From positions 2,790,001 through 2,854,000 of the forward strand of contig NZ_CP104040.1 in NCBI RefSeq assembly GCF_025152745.1: DNA of 64,000 nt. The letters run 5' to 3'. This stretch comes from Rhizobium sp. WSM4643 (GTDB taxonomy: Bacteria; Pseudomonadota; Alphaproteobacteria; Rhizobiales; Rhizobiaceae). The notes under the pieces are model-generated. The model saw only the letters and a list, made by a program, of their open reading frames with translations, had not been told where the DNA came from and ran no database searches. A program made the translations under genes and the position numbers. This document shows, piece by piece, positions 1 to 9,300 of this stretch (position 1 is the first letter of the stretch; each line of letters starts with the position of its first letter).

Positions 1-122
1 TACATGCGCACATTGAGCACCAGCATAAGGCGGAATGATGGAGGGCGAAATCACCTTTTCGCGAAATCCCCGTGCAATGTGACGTGGCCTCGCAAAAGCC
101 AAATTATCTCGACTATTCCACG

Positions 123-152
123 AAAAAAGGGCCGGCACTCGGGCCAGCCCTT
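123..152 (-). terminator. Rho-independent terminator after hflC
   Basis: Read on the minus strand, an imperfect 10-bp stem (one mismatch, GC-rich) at 127-152 is followed by a run of six T (123-128). It lies 37 bases past the hflC stop and probably ends the thyA-folA-hflKC transcript. The remaining 120 bases to the left edge show no supported gene. Confidence 0.75.
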
Positions 153-188
153 CCATGATTGTCGGGATGCGAATGGCATCCTTTGCCG

Positions 189-1157
189 TTAGTTCGCCGG
201 CTGGGCGGGAGCTGCGGGAGCAGCCGCGCCGGGAACTGCCGCAGCCGGTGCGGCAGGATTTGCCGGTGGCTGCAAGCTGCCGGCGGCATTATCGAAATAG
301 CGGAAGAATTCCGAATTCGGCGACAACACCAGCGTCGTGTCCTGCGACGAGAGAGCAGAGGAATAGGCCGCCATCGAGCGATAGAACTCGAAGAAGGCTG
401 GATCCTTGCTGAAGACTTCGGCAAAGACGCGGTTGCGGTCCGCATCGCCCTGGCCTCGAAGGATTTCCGCATCGCGCTGGGCGCCTGCGGTGAGTTCGAC
501 GACCTGACGGTCGGCGATGGCCCGGCGCCGCTGGCCTTCCTCATTGCCCTCCGCACGGATACGCTCGGCCTCGGCGAGGCGTTCCGAACGCATGGCATTA
601 TAGGTGTTGGGAGCAACTTCCGGTGAAAGGTCGGTGCGGCGGATGCGAACGTCGTCTATATGCAGGCCGAGGTTTTCGGCATCTGTGCGCAGATCGTCGC
701 GAATCTCCAGCATCATAGCGACACGCTCTTCCGAGAGCGCAGCATTGTAGTCACGCAGACCGTACACGCGGCGAAGCGATGAATCGAGCTGCGCCCTCAA
801 CCGCGCTTCCGCGGCTTCGCGATCGCCCGATACTGTTTCGCGGAAACGGCGAACATCCGAGATGTTATAGATCACGAAGGCATCGACATCGAAGGTCTGG
901 CCGTCCTGGACCTGAACGCGGATATTATCGAGATCGAGCCGCAACGCCTGCTTTTCGACCAGCTGAACCCGGTCGGCATCCATGAAGCCGAAGGGCAGCT
1001 TGAAGTAAATGCCAGGCTCGGTCTTGACCGTCTGGATCTGGCCGAAACGGACGACGATGGCCTGCTCGCGCGCATTCACCACGAAGATGGACGAATAGAG
1101 CCCGACCAGCACGATGGCGAGGATGAGGAAAATGATGGGAAGTCTGTTCGATGTCAT
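189..1157 (-). CDS. hflC: HflC, FtsH protease modulator
   Basis: 322-residue SPFH/prohibitin-domain protein. With HflK it forms the large membrane complex around the FtsH (HflB) AAA protease and restrains degradation of membrane substrates. One N-terminal membrane segment (about residues 7-27) is followed by the band-7 domain, opening with the motif REQAIVVRFGQ, then a long charged coiled coil (about 180-260). The C-terminal 25 residues are almost only Ala and Pro, a low-complexity tail common in alphaproteobacterial HflC. It starts 3 bases after the hflK stop, so the two are translated as a pair. Family assignment is secure; the FtsH role is family knowledge. Confidence 0.96.
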   Translation of the reverse strand: MTSNRLPIIFLILAIVLVGLYSSIFVVNAREQAIVVRFGQIQTVKTEPGIYFKLPFGFMDADRVQLVEKQALRLDLDNIRVQVQDGQTFDVDAFVIYNISDVRRFRETVSGDREAAEARLRAQLDSSLRRVYGLRDYNAALSEERVAMMLEIRDDLRTDAENLGLHIDDVRIRRTDLSPEVAPNTYNAMRSERLAEAERIRAEGNEEGQRRRAIADRQVVELTAGAQRDAEILRGQGDADRNRVFAEVFSKDPAFFEFYRSMAAYSSALSSQDTTLVLSPNSEFFRYFDNAAGSLQPPANPAAPAAAVPGAAAPAAPAQPAN

Positions 1158-1160
1158 GAC

Positions 1161-2240
1161 TCAACCTCCCTGCTGCGCCGGCTTGCCGAGCTCATTGAGC
1201 GGCAGATAGGGCAGGACGCCCTGCTTCTCGTCGATGATGACCTTCCTGGAATTCTTCAGCACCTGCTCCATCGTTTCGAGGTACAACCGCTTGCGGGTCA
1301 CATCAGGCGCCTTGGAATATTCGTCGTTGATCGCAGTGAAACGCTGCGCTTCACCTTCCGCCTCCTTCACGACACGGTCCTTGTAGGCGGCGGCATCTTC
1401 ACGGATTCGCGCTGCATCGCCTCGCGCCTGGCCGAGCTTCTGATTCGTGTAGCGATTGGCCTCTTCGATCGTGCTATCGCGGTCACGGCCGGCACGCTGC
1501 ACTTCTTCGAAGGCATCGGCGACTTCGCGCGGCGGCGCCACGTTCTGGATCGTCACTCCGGTCACGGTCACGCCTGCGCCATAGCGGTTCATCGTGTCCT
1601 GCAGGATATTGAGCACATCCACTTCGATCGGCTGGCGATTGCTGCGGAAGGCGTCCTGCGCCGGACGCCGGCCGACGATTTCACGCATGGCACTGTCGGA
1701 AACCTGCTGCAGGGTCTCTGCCGGGTTTTCGACATTGAAGAGATAGGCCTTCGGGTCACTCACCGTGTAAAAGACGGCGAACTGCACGTTGATGACGCTC
1801 TTGTCGCTGGACAGCATCAGGCCATTCGAAGACGATGCGGAAGTCGCCCCGATGTTCAACTGCTGCACGGTCACCTTGACCGTCTCCACGGTTTCCATCG
1901 GCCACAGGTGGAAATGCAGGCCCGGCATCGAAATCTCTTCCTTCGGCTTGCCGAACCGCAGCTCGACGCCGCGTTCGTCCGGCTGCACGACGTAGATGCA
2001 CTGGATCAGCCAAAAGACGGCGACGATCGCCGCGACGATCACCGCCACGCCGCCGTTGAAGCCGCCGGGAATGATGTTGCGCAGTTGGTCCTGGCCGCGC
2101 CGGATGATATCTTCCAGATCGGGCGGTCCGCCCTTGCCGCCACCGCGCGGCCGGTTCGGCCCCTGTCCCCATGGTCCCTGATTATTACCGCCGCCGCCGC
2201 CCCAAGGGCCGCCGCCGCCATTCTGATTGCTCCAGGGCAT
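1161..2240 (-). CDS. hflK: HflK, FtsH protease modulator
   Basis: 359-residue partner of HflC. I start it at the ATG at 2240 (MPWSNQNGGG) rather than the longer open frame to 2342, because the Gly/Asn/Pro-rich cytoplasmic head beginning there is typical of HflK. Residues 1-40 are Gly-rich, a membrane segment lies near 63-85, and the SPFH domain starts at VQPDERGVELRFG. A charged helical region follows (RDGDAARIRED-like repeats) and then a C-terminus close to that of other HflK proteins. It is the first of the hflKC pair and lies 148 bases downstream of folA on the same strand, so it may be read from the thyA promoter or from its own in that gap. Confidence 0.95.
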   Translation of the reverse strand: MPWSNQNGGGGPWGGGGGNNQGPWGQGPNRPRGGGKGGPPDLEDIIRRGQDQLRNIIPGGFNGGVAVIVAAIVAVFWLIQCIYVVQPDERGVELRFGKPKEEISMPGLHFHLWPMETVETVKVTVQQLNIGATSASSSNGLMLSSDKSVINVQFAVFYTVSDPKAYLFNVENPAETLQQVSDSAMREIVGRRPAQDAFRSNRQPIEVDVLNILQDTMNRYGAGVTVTGVTIQNVAPPREVADAFEEVQRAGRDRDSTIEEANRYTNQKLGQARGDAARIREDAAAYKDRVVKEAEGEAQRFTAINDEYSKAPDVTRKRLYLETMEQVLKNSRKVIIDEKQGVLPYLPLNELGKPAQQGG

Positions 2241-2388
2241 CAAAACCTCGTTGTTCGTTAAGTCTCCACGCATCCGAAACCGTGGGGGCTGACCGGCGGA
2301 CGCGTTGGTGACCGTTATAGGTATCGCCGCATCGGCTTTCAACGCAGCGTGAGAAACTTGGTCAATTTAATTGGAAAATAGTTCATTT

Positions 2389-2907
2389 TCAGGCCTGCCG
2401 GCGTTCGTAGACGACGAAACGCGTGGGATAGCTGTCCTTTTCGCCGGCCGGAACCGCGATCGCCTCCCCTGCCTGCCAGATGTCGGGATCGATCGCGGGA
2501 AACGACGCGTCTCCGTCAAGATTGGCCTCGACATGCGTGATGCACATCCGGTCGGCAAGACCGATCGCCTGGGCATAAACCTGCCCACCGCCGAGAATGC
2601 AGATCTCGTCGACGCCGGTTTCGAACGCCAGCCTTTCGGCCGCCTTTATCGCCTCGGGCAGCGAATGTGTCATGCTGACATCAGCATGGTCTATCGCCGC
2701 CTGCCGCGAGATGACGACGTTCGGCCGTCCCGGCAGCGGCTTGCCGATCGAATCGTAGGTCTTGCGGCCCATCACCACAGGCTTGCCCAATGTCAGCGCC
2801 TTGAAGCGCTTGAGATCGCTGGAAAGCCGCCACGGCATGTCGCCATCGCGGCCGATAATGCCGTTGCGGGCGACGGCGGCGATAATGGTCCTGCGGATGT
2901 CGGCCAT
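2389..2907 (-). CDS. folA: Dihydrofolate reductase
   Basis: 172-residue DHFR, which reduces dihydrofolate to tetrahydrofolate with NADPH and so regenerates the folate consumed by ThyA next door. The start is taken at 2907 (MADIRRTIIAAVARNGIIG); the frame continues upstream to 2952 but that part overlaps thyA and is not DHFR-like. The substrate-binding motif MPWRLSSDLKRF (about 24-35) carries the active-site acid Asp31, and VMGRKTYDSIG (about 45-55) is the cofactor-binding segment. The gene begins 13 bases past the thyA stop: a classic thyA-folA operon. Confidence 0.96.
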   Translation of the reverse strand: MADIRRTIIAAVARNGIIGRDGDMPWRLSSDLKRFKALTLGKPVVMGRKTYDSIGKPLPGRPNVVISRQAAIDHADVSMTHSLPEAIKAAERLAFETGVDEICILGGGQVYAQAIGLADRMCITHVEANLDGDASFPAIDPDIWQAGEAIAVPAGEKDSYPTRFVVYERRQA

Positions 2908-2920
2908 GAAATATCCCGGA

Positions 2921-3715
2921 TCAGACGGCGATCGGCGCCTTGATGCTGGCATCGGCCTCGTAGCCGATCAGCTCGAAATCGTCGAAGTTGAAACCGAAAA
3001 TATCCTTCACATCAGCATTGATGCGCATGAACGGCAGCGGTTTCGGCCGGCGCGCCAGCTGCAGCTTCGCCTGGTCGAAATGGTTGTGATAGAGATGGGC
3101 GTCGCCGAGCGTGTGGACGAAATCGCCGGACTTCAGCCCGGTCACCTGAGCCACCATCATCGTCAGCAGCGCATAGGAGGCGATGTTGAAGGGCACGCCG
3201 AGGAAGATATCGGCCGAGCGCTGGTAGAGCTGGCAGGAAAGCTTGCCGTCAGCCACATAGAACTGGAACAGGCAATGGCAGGGCGGCAGCGCCATTTCGT
3301 CCACTTCGGCCGGATTCCAGGCCGAAACGATGTGGCGGCGCGAATTCGGATTGTTGACAATGCCTTTGACCAGATTGGCGATCTGGTCGATATGGCCGCC
3401 GCCGGGCGCTGGCCAGGAGCGCCACTGGGCGCCGTAAACCGGCCCGAGATCGCCGTTTTCGTCGGCCCATTCGTCCCAGATCGAAACGCCGTTCTCCTTG
3501 AGATAGCGGATGTTCGTCTCGCCCTTCAGGAACCAGAGAAGCTCGTGGATGATCGAGCGCAGATGCAGCTTCTTCGTGGTGAGGACGGGGAAGCCCTCTT
3601 CGAGGTCGAAGCGCATCTGATAGCCGAAGACCGAGCGGGTACCGGTGCCGGTACGGTCGCCCCGGTCGGAGCCCTTTTCCATCACATGATTCAAGAGATC
3701 GAGATATTGCTTCAT
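2921..3715 (-). CDS. thyA: Thymidylate synthase
   Basis: 264 residues, the same length as the E. coli enzyme. It methylates dUMP to dTMP with methylene-tetrahydrofolate. The catalytic cysteine is Cys146 in [11 protein letters not shown]. The folate and dUMP contacts [11 protein letters not shown] (about 21-31) and [14 protein letters not shown] (about 122-135) are intact. It heads the minus-strand thyA-folA-hflK-hflC group and is divergent from the tmRNA gene, so its promoter must lie within 3716-3865. Confidence 0.98.
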   Translation of the reverse strand: MKQYLDLLNHVMEKGSDRGDRTGTGTRSVFGYQMRFDLEEGFPVLTTKKLHLRSIIHELLWFLKGETNIRYLKENGVSIWDEWADENGDLGPVYGAQWRSWPAPGGGHIDQIANLVKGIVNNPNSRRHIVSAWNPAEVDEMALPPCHCLFQFYVADGKLSCQLYQRSADIFLGVPFNIASYALLTMMVAQVTGLKSGDFVHTLGDAHLYHNHFDQAKLQLARRPKPLPFMRINADVKDIFGFNFDDFELIGYEADASIKAPIAV

Positions 3716-3865
3716 GTCGCGCTGATTCCGTTTCGGCTAATTTAAGCCTTCGGAACCGGGAAACCAATCACCGGCGGGCATTTTCCCAAAGTTTCTGATG
3801 GGTCGCATAACGCTTTTATGACGTTTGCCCTTTCCATGGGCTGAGGAAACCACTATATCACCCCT

Positions 3866-4190
3866 GCCGGCTTTCGGGCCGGCTATGGCGATAAATGAGC
3901 GGTGTAATAAACCTATTGGACCCGGGGGCGGTACCCGGCGCCTCCACCAAAAACCGGCGGTCTCAAAGGCCGGCTTTTGATGGGGGCGAAACAGGATCGA
4001 CAAGGGTGTAAAGATCGTCTTTTTGCTCGGCATTGTACCGCCGTTATCGGGCTAAAATTGTAGTTGCAAACGACAACTATGCGGAAGCTCGTCTCGCTGC
4101 TTAATCGCGGTGTGACACTTCAATCAAAGTCCTAGTGGTTCGCACCTCTAGGCGGGGTCCGAAGGCACCTGGCAACAGAAGCCTTCACCT
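3866..4190 (+). ncRNA. ssrA: Circularly permuted (two-piece) tmRNA
   Basis: The alphaproteobacterial form: the acceptor piece comes first and the coding piece second. The acceptor piece ends at 3949 with ACCA; its last seven paired bases CGCCTCC (3939-3945) pair perfectly with GGGGGCG (3982-3988), the 5' end of the coding piece, rebuilding the tRNA-like acceptor stem. The 32 bases between them are the loop removed in processing. The coding piece starts GGGGGCGAAACAGG and carries the tag frame at 4066. Stems after the tag (4131-4152 and 4161/4186) fit the 3' pseudoknot part. The outer ends are estimates, 5' from the hairpin at 3866 and 3' from the last stem. It rescues stalled ribosomes and tags the product for ClpXP. 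Confidence 0.93.
4066..4104 (+). other. tmRNA proteolysis-tag reading frame
   Basis: Thirteen codons, GCA to TAA, encode the tag ANDNYAEARLAA. The AND start and the LAA end match the tags of other alphaproteobacteria: the C-terminal LAA is what ClpX reads and the preceding residues are bound by the SspB encoded 212 bases downstream. The resume codon is the GCA at 4066. Confidence 0.93.
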
Positions 4191-4316
4191 TCTCCCTGCC
4201 GCCGAAATCATGTATGCTGCATAAAAACGTGACTCGGCTCCGGTCTTTCCCAAGGCGCCCGGACGTGGCATACAACCTTGTGAAAAGACTCCGAACCGAC
4301 GAAAGACAGGAAAAGC

Positions 4317-4832
4317 ATGGGGCAGGATCATATCCGCTACGACATTCTGGCACAGGATGCACTTCGCGGCGTCATCCGCAAGGTTTTGGCGGAAGTTGCA
4401 GCCACGGGCCGCCTGCCCGGTGATCACCACTTCTTCATCACCTTCCTCACCGGCGCGACCGGCGTGCGGATCTCCCAGCACCTGAAGTCGAAATACCCCG
4501 AGCAGATGACCATCGTCATCCAGCACCAGTTCTGGGACATGAAGATCACTGAAACGCATTTCGAGATCGGCCTTTCCTTCTCGGACGTTCCGGAAAAGCT
4601 GGTCATCCCATTCAATGCGATCCGCGGTTTCTACGATCCCTCCGTCAATTTCGAGCTCGAATTCGATGTGCCTCTCGCCGACGGAGAGGAATTGCCGTCC
4701 GGCGAAATCACTGCCTATCCGGTGGATGCGGCCGGAAAACCCGACGACGCCGCGGGCGCAAAACCCGCCGACGGCGAAGAGAAAAAACCGGGCTCCGTCG
4801 TCTCACTCGACTCCTTCCGCAAGAAGCAGTGA
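4317..4832 (+). CDS. sspB: SspB, ClpXP adaptor for tmRNA-tagged proteins
   Basis: 171-residue alphaproteobacterial SspB. It binds the ssrA tag and delivers tagged polypeptides to ClpXP. Residues 1-125 form the SspB fold (for example HHFFITFLTG and QHQFWDMKITETHFEI). Then comes a flexible Pro/Ala/Asp/Lys-rich linker (about 126-158), and the final segment GSVVSLDSFRKKQ should be the ClpX-docking tail, as SspB adaptors dock on ClpX by their C-terminal end. It directly follows the tmRNA gene on the same strand, so tag and tag reader are neighbours. A strong terminator follows five bases after the stop. The C-terminal motif recurs in the next gene (see findings). Confidence 0.95.
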   Translation: MGQDHIRYDILAQDALRGVIRKVLAEVAATGRLPGDHHFFITFLTGATGVRISQHLKSKYPEQMTIVIQHQFWDMKITETHFEIGLSFSDVPEKLVIPFNAIRGFYDPSVNFELEFDVPLADGEELPSGEITAYPVDAAGKPDDAAGAKPADGEEKKPGSVVSLDSFRKKQ

Positions 4833-4836
4833 TCTC

Positions 4837-4861
4837 AAGGGAGGCTTTGCCTCCCTTTTTC
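4837..4861 (+). terminator. Rho-independent terminator after sspB
   Basis: A perfect GGGAGGC / GCCTCCC stem with a three-base loop, followed by TTTTTC. It lies between sspB and the DUF4169 gene, so the downstream pair is probably reached only by read-through or by a separate start. Confidence 0.85.
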
Positions 4862-4877
4862 ATAGGAATCGAGAGCC

Positions 4878-5072
4878 ATGAGCGCCGAAATCGTCAACCT
4901 GCGGCAGTTCCGCAAGAAGCAGGCCCGCACCGAACAGGAAAAACAGGCCGAGCAGAACCGCATCTCCTTCGGCCGCACAAAGGCCGAAAAGCAACTGACT
5001 CGCAGCCAGAACGACAAGGCAGACAAGGCTCATCGTGACGGCCGGATCGAAACCGGTGACGACGGCGCATGA
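4878..5072 (+). CDS. DUF4169 family small protein
   Basis: 64-residue, very polar protein with many Lys, Arg, Gln and Glu and no membrane segment; it should be largely helical or disordered. The conserved start MSAEIVNLRQFRKKQ is the hallmark of DUF4169. FRKKQ is identical to the last five residues of SspB encoded just upstream, with 15 identical bases (TTCCGCAAGAAGCAG). The function of the family is unknown. Location next to sspB and the shared motif suggest a link to ClpX, which is inference only. Its stop overlaps an ATG (ATGA) that opens a 40-codon frame leading into the next gene. Confidence 0.85.
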   Translation: MSAEIVNLRQFRKKQARTEQEKQAEQNRISFGRTKAEKQLTRSQNDKADKAHRDGRIETGDDGA

Positions 5073-5191
5073 CGGCTTCACGCAAAGCTTTAAGAGCCGG
5101 AATGGATTCTGCGATCAGCCACTTGCGCGATCGCCTTGAATCTATCTCTAAACCCCAACCAAGATCTGAAACAGCCCGTCGTGATCCGTAA
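5069..5191 (+). CDS. Possible 40-residue coupling ORF
   Basis: ATG overlaps the DUF4169 stop as ATGA; the frame (MTASRKALRAGMDSAISH...) runs 40 codons to TAA and ends 11 bases inside the proposed GTG start of the ribbon-helix-helix gene. I recognise no family. Its support is only positional: neither start proposed for the next gene has a ribosome binding site, and termination here would place a ribosome on that GTG. It may be no more than a chance frame. Confidence 0.25.
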   Translation: MTASRKALRAGMDSAISHLRDRLESISKPQPRSETARRDP

Positions 5192-5402
5192 GCATTCGGC
5201 GACACTACACGGCCATCGCACCAGCTTCTCGCTCGAAGATGAATTCTGGGCCGAACTGAAGACGATCGCCGCAAGCCGTTCGATCCCGCTCGCTACCCTG
5301 ATTTCCGAAATCGACGACCACCGCCCTACGGACAGCAATCTCTCCTCGGCGCTGCGGCTGCATGTGCTCTCGTGGCTGAAGGCCGCAATTCAGGCAAGGT
5401 GA
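5181..5402 (+). CDS. Ribbon-helix-helix domain protein
   Basis: 73 residues from the GTG at 5181 (MIRKHSATLHGHRTSFSLEDEFW); a TTG at 5136 would add 15 residues that look unlike the family. The segment HRTSFSLEDEFWAELKTIA followed by ISEIDDHR has the strand-helix-helix pattern of the RHH_4 family, basic in the strand and acidic in helix one. Such proteins are found beside DUF4169 genes in rhizobia; the DNA target is unknown. It is the last gene of the sspB block and converges on the DUF1223 gene with a 43-base gap. Confidence 0.75.
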   Translation: MIRKHSATLHGHRTSFSLEDEFWAELKTIAASRSIPLATLISEIDDHRPTDSNLSSALRLHVLSWLKAAIQAR

Positions 5403-5445
5403 CGCGCAACGTGGCCGCGCGTCATTGAGAGTGTCGTTGCAAAGC

Positions 5446-6147
5446 TCAGTCCGTGATCGCCGACAGGATGGGACCTCCCTTCGGCGCCTGCACCAGGATG
5501 GCCGTTTTCAGCCCTGATTCCGACAAAGGAAGGGGAAAGGAAGCCTTCGATCCATTCCATATTCCCAAGCGATCGAGACGATGCACGACATGGGTATGCG
5601 GCAGGGTGTTGCCCTCATTCTCGCCACGCGCCACCGGAACGGATTCGATGCGCGGATCATAACGAACGAGCCAGACGTCGGCCGCGTTCGCGACATTGGA
5701 GGTTCCGCCAATCTCGATGCGATCATGATCAAGTGCGAGGCTCGGCCCTTTGGGCGGTCGCGCCTGGGATAGTAGCGCCTCGACGTCGGAAAGACGGTTG
5801 CCGACTGTGGTTGTCGTGCCGTTCACCACCATTTGCGGCGTGAAGGGACCAGCTTGCCGCAGCGCCGGCTCGTAATCGACCTGCCGTTGCGTATATTCCG
5901 GTTTCCCGTAGGTGTCCTTCCACCCGAGATAATCCCAATAGGTCACCGAAAAGCTCAGCGCCAGCACGTCCGGGCGGCTGCTGATCTTGATGAGATTGGC
6001 GTTGGCCGGTGGGCAAGACGAGCAGCCCTGACTGGTGAACAGCTCGACAACCGTCGGTGATCGATCGGCGGCAAATACCGGCATCGTGGTCGTGACGGCA
6101 GCAAGAGTTGATGCGATCGTTGCAGCGATCTTTCCCCGCTGGTTCAT
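5446..6147 (-). CDS. DUF1223 thioredoxin-fold secreted protein
   Basis: 233 residues. A Sec signal peptide (about 1-26, ending VFA-AD) is followed by a thioredoxin-like domain with the redox motif GCSSCPPA (Cys42, Cys45) placed right after VVELFTSQ, the pattern of DUF1223. The conserved block LSFSVTYWDYLGWKDTYG follows. Likely periplasmic, perhaps a disulfide or redox protein; the substrate is unknown. It stands alone, convergent with the ribbon-helix-helix gene. Confidence 0.88.
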   Translation of the reverse strand: MNQRGKIAATIASTLAAVTTTMPVFAADRSPTVVELFTSQGCSSCPPANANLIKISSRPDVLALSFSVTYWDYLGWKDTYGKPEYTQRQVDYEPALRQAGPFTPQMVVNGTTTTVGNRLSDVEALLSQARPPKGPSLALDHDRIEIGGTSNVANAADVWLVRYDPRIESVPVARGENEGNTLPHTHVVHRLDRLGIWNGSKASFPLPLSESGLKTAILVQAPKGGPILSAITD

Positions 6148-6335
6148 GTTGGCGCTCCCTTTTCAAACGGCTTCGATGTTGGAACTACCCAACCCGATAT
6201 GTTTGATTTCGCTATGAGGGGGCAGTTTGTTACGCCGTCACGTCAACGTGATCGTCGTAACGGCCGATCAACCGGCCGCGCCGGAGAGAACAAGGCAACT
6301 CGCCGAGAAAAGAGCAGCCGTGGCTGTGACACGCT

Positions 6336-9300
6336 TTATTGCGCCTGAACGCCGGGCACCTGATCGAAATTGAGTTGGCCGGGCTGCGACTGCTCCCCAC
6401 GACGCGCTGCCTCGGCTGCTGCTCTTGCCTGCGCATCCGCCTTCTCCTTCGCTTCAGCCGCAACACGTGCGGCCTCCGCCTCGGCGGCGGCCCTGCGTTC
6501 GGCCGCCTCCTGCGCCAGTGCACGCAGCCGCTCTTCCTCCGCCTGCCGTTGTTGCTCGATCTCGGCCGCCTTGATGCGCTCGGCGTCGTTGAACCGATAG
6601 AGCGCCACCTCGCGACGCAGCCGCTGTTTTTCGAGCACGATCGCCTGCAGCCGCTCGACCCGCCGGCGCTCGCGCTCGAAGGCGCGCAGCGACAGGTAGC
6701 TGGTGATATCGGTCACATCCATCGTCTTGCCGGGCGACGGCAGCATCCCGGAAAAATTCAGCTTGAGCGCCGGCTCGGCGCCGGAAAGCGCTTCGGTTCC
6801 CGGATTGAACCCGACACCTAGCGTCGCGCTGACCCGCTCTTCCGGCAGGGCGATCTGCGCATCGGCGGTGATGCGGGCGAGATCGTTGGCGACGGTGACA
6901 TTCTGCACCCTCAGCGTCCCGTCGGTGATGTTGAAGGGAACGCCGAGCGGCGGCAGCTTCGCCTCGCCGTTGCTGAGCAGTGTTTCGATGATCGGATGCA
7001 CCTTGCCGGCATTGATCTGCTCCTGCATCGTATCGGTCGCGGCAAGCAGCGGCGGAAGGATGGCAAGGTTCAGCCCGCGTATGCTGGTATCGCCGAGCCT
7101 CAGTTCGCCGGAACCATTGAGCGAGCTGGCGATCTCGCCGATCGTCTTGCCCGAGGCCTCCATCGACAGCGACAATCCGAACTTGCCGTTGGCGATCGGC
7201 GCGCCGTCGCGCAGCCAGACGACGCCGGAAAGATCGGAATCGGCAAGCGCAAGCTTCGTCTGCAGGAAGCCGGTGCCGTTGGCATTGGTGAAGAACAGGT
7301 TGCCGGAAAGCTTTCCGCCGTCCCAGTTGCCGGCCATGTCGTTGAGCTGCAACTCGTCGCCCTTGTAGGCGACGTTGCTGGTGAAGTCCGACACCGCCGT
7401 TTCCGGCAGGCCCGGCCAGAACTGCTTGGCCGTCAGCTTTACGTTGACGTCGAGATCCTTGAAGACGGGCAGCCCCAGCGGCGCCGTCGCCAGCTGTCCG
7501 TTGGCGGGATCGACGATCTGGCCGAATACCGCCTCGCCGAGCCAGCCGGCATCGGCCTTAGAGAGCGTCAGGCCGCCGCTCGCTGTCGTCTTCGCAGCCT
7601 TCCGGTCGAGGGTCAGCGCACCTGAAAATTCGTTGTCGGCCGCATGCCCCTTAAGATCCGAAAGGACGATCTTGTCGCTATCGACGGCTGCATTGACTTG
7701 CAGGCCGAGCGGCAGCCCGGATCCGGTCTGCGGCAGGGCGATGCCGTTCATGATGAGATAGGGGTCGATATCGGCGCTGTCGAGCGACAGTGCGATCTGG
7801 CCGTTCATGAAGCTCTCCGGCCGGACATCGACCTTGCCATTGGCCATGAACGAGGTCCGGTCGGTCGCAAAGCTCAGCGCCGCATCAGCGGGATCGTTGC
7901 CCGATGCCTTCACCTTGAGCGTCAGGCGGCCATTGGCCCCGACATCGACCGGCAGCGGGTCGAGCCCGGCCTGACCGAACAGGATGGACGGCACGGCGTT
8001 TTCGAGCGTCGCCTCGAGGCTCGTCGTGCCGTTGCCGGTCAACGCCAGGAGGTCGGACATGCGGTAGTCGAGATTGACGCGGCTGCCGTTCGCCACGCCG
8101 GCAAGCGTCACGGTCAGCGCGTTGCCCTCGTCGCCGCCGAGCGTCAGTGCGCCGCGCAGGGCCGTATTGCCGTACCAGCCGGCATTGCGCACCAGCCGGT
8201 CAAGCACCGGGTGATGCGGCAGGTGCTCGCGCAGCATGGTGAAGAACCCGCCGGGATCGGCCGATTTGAAAGTGATCTCACCGGCGCCTTTGTAATCGAG
8301 CAGCGAGCCCTCCGCCCTGCCCGTCGCCGTAAGCTCGGCACCTGCGATATTCTTGATCGACAACCGGTCGACGGCAAGCGCCCCATCGGCGATCGTAAAG
8401 GTGGTCTCGACATTCTCAGCACTGACGCCGAAGGCCGTGAACTTATCGGCCTTGAGCTGGGCGGCGATCTTGTGGTCGAGCACGTTATCGCCGGCATCCG
8501 GGCCGGTCATGAGCCCGCTCAGCGCCTGCAGCGCGTCGAGATCGAGCGTATCGCCATTCAGCGCCACCGACAACGTCGGCGTCTGGCCGGAGATCGCCTG
8601 GCGCTCCAGCCGACCCTTGAGCGTCGCCGGTCCGACGGCGATCTCGAGATTTTCGAAACGCTGCAATTCATGCGTCAGGCTGACATTGGCGGAAAAGCCA
8701 GCCTGCCGCAATTGCCGGATGGCCGGATCGACCGAGCCGGCAAGCCAGGAGGCAAGCCCCGTCGGCTGGCTGGAGGCCACCACGATCTGGCCATTGAACG
8801 AAGGTTCGCCCTCAAGCAGGAGCTTGCCCTTGCCTTCCACCTGCGTGCGCCCCGGCAGCATGCCGGTGGCGCTGTCGATCATCCAGCCGGTGCCGGCCGG
8901 TTCGAGCTCCAACTGCACGTCGCGCAGCGTCGTATCGCCGGCGACGATCGCCGGCAGTTTGACGCTCGCCTTGCCCGGCACCTGCGGGATCGGCACCTGC
9001 CGGACGATATCGATCAGCGAATTCAGCCGTTGGCGCGCAGAAACAGCGGGATCCCGTGTCGTCTTGCCCGCCGCGCCCTGATTGCCGATGCGGTTGACGT
9101 CGATCTGCTGCCCACCAGCGGTCAACAGGAATTCCGGCGCATTGCCGGTATCGAGCGTCGCCTCGCCGGTTATGACATAGGGATCGTCCGTCGGGCCGAT
9201 CTCCATCCGGTATTCGGGAATGCGGATGCGTTCATTGGTGAGCTCGAAGCGGCCCTTGACGCGCGGCGGCTGCTCTTTTTTGTTGGCGGGCTTGGCGCTG

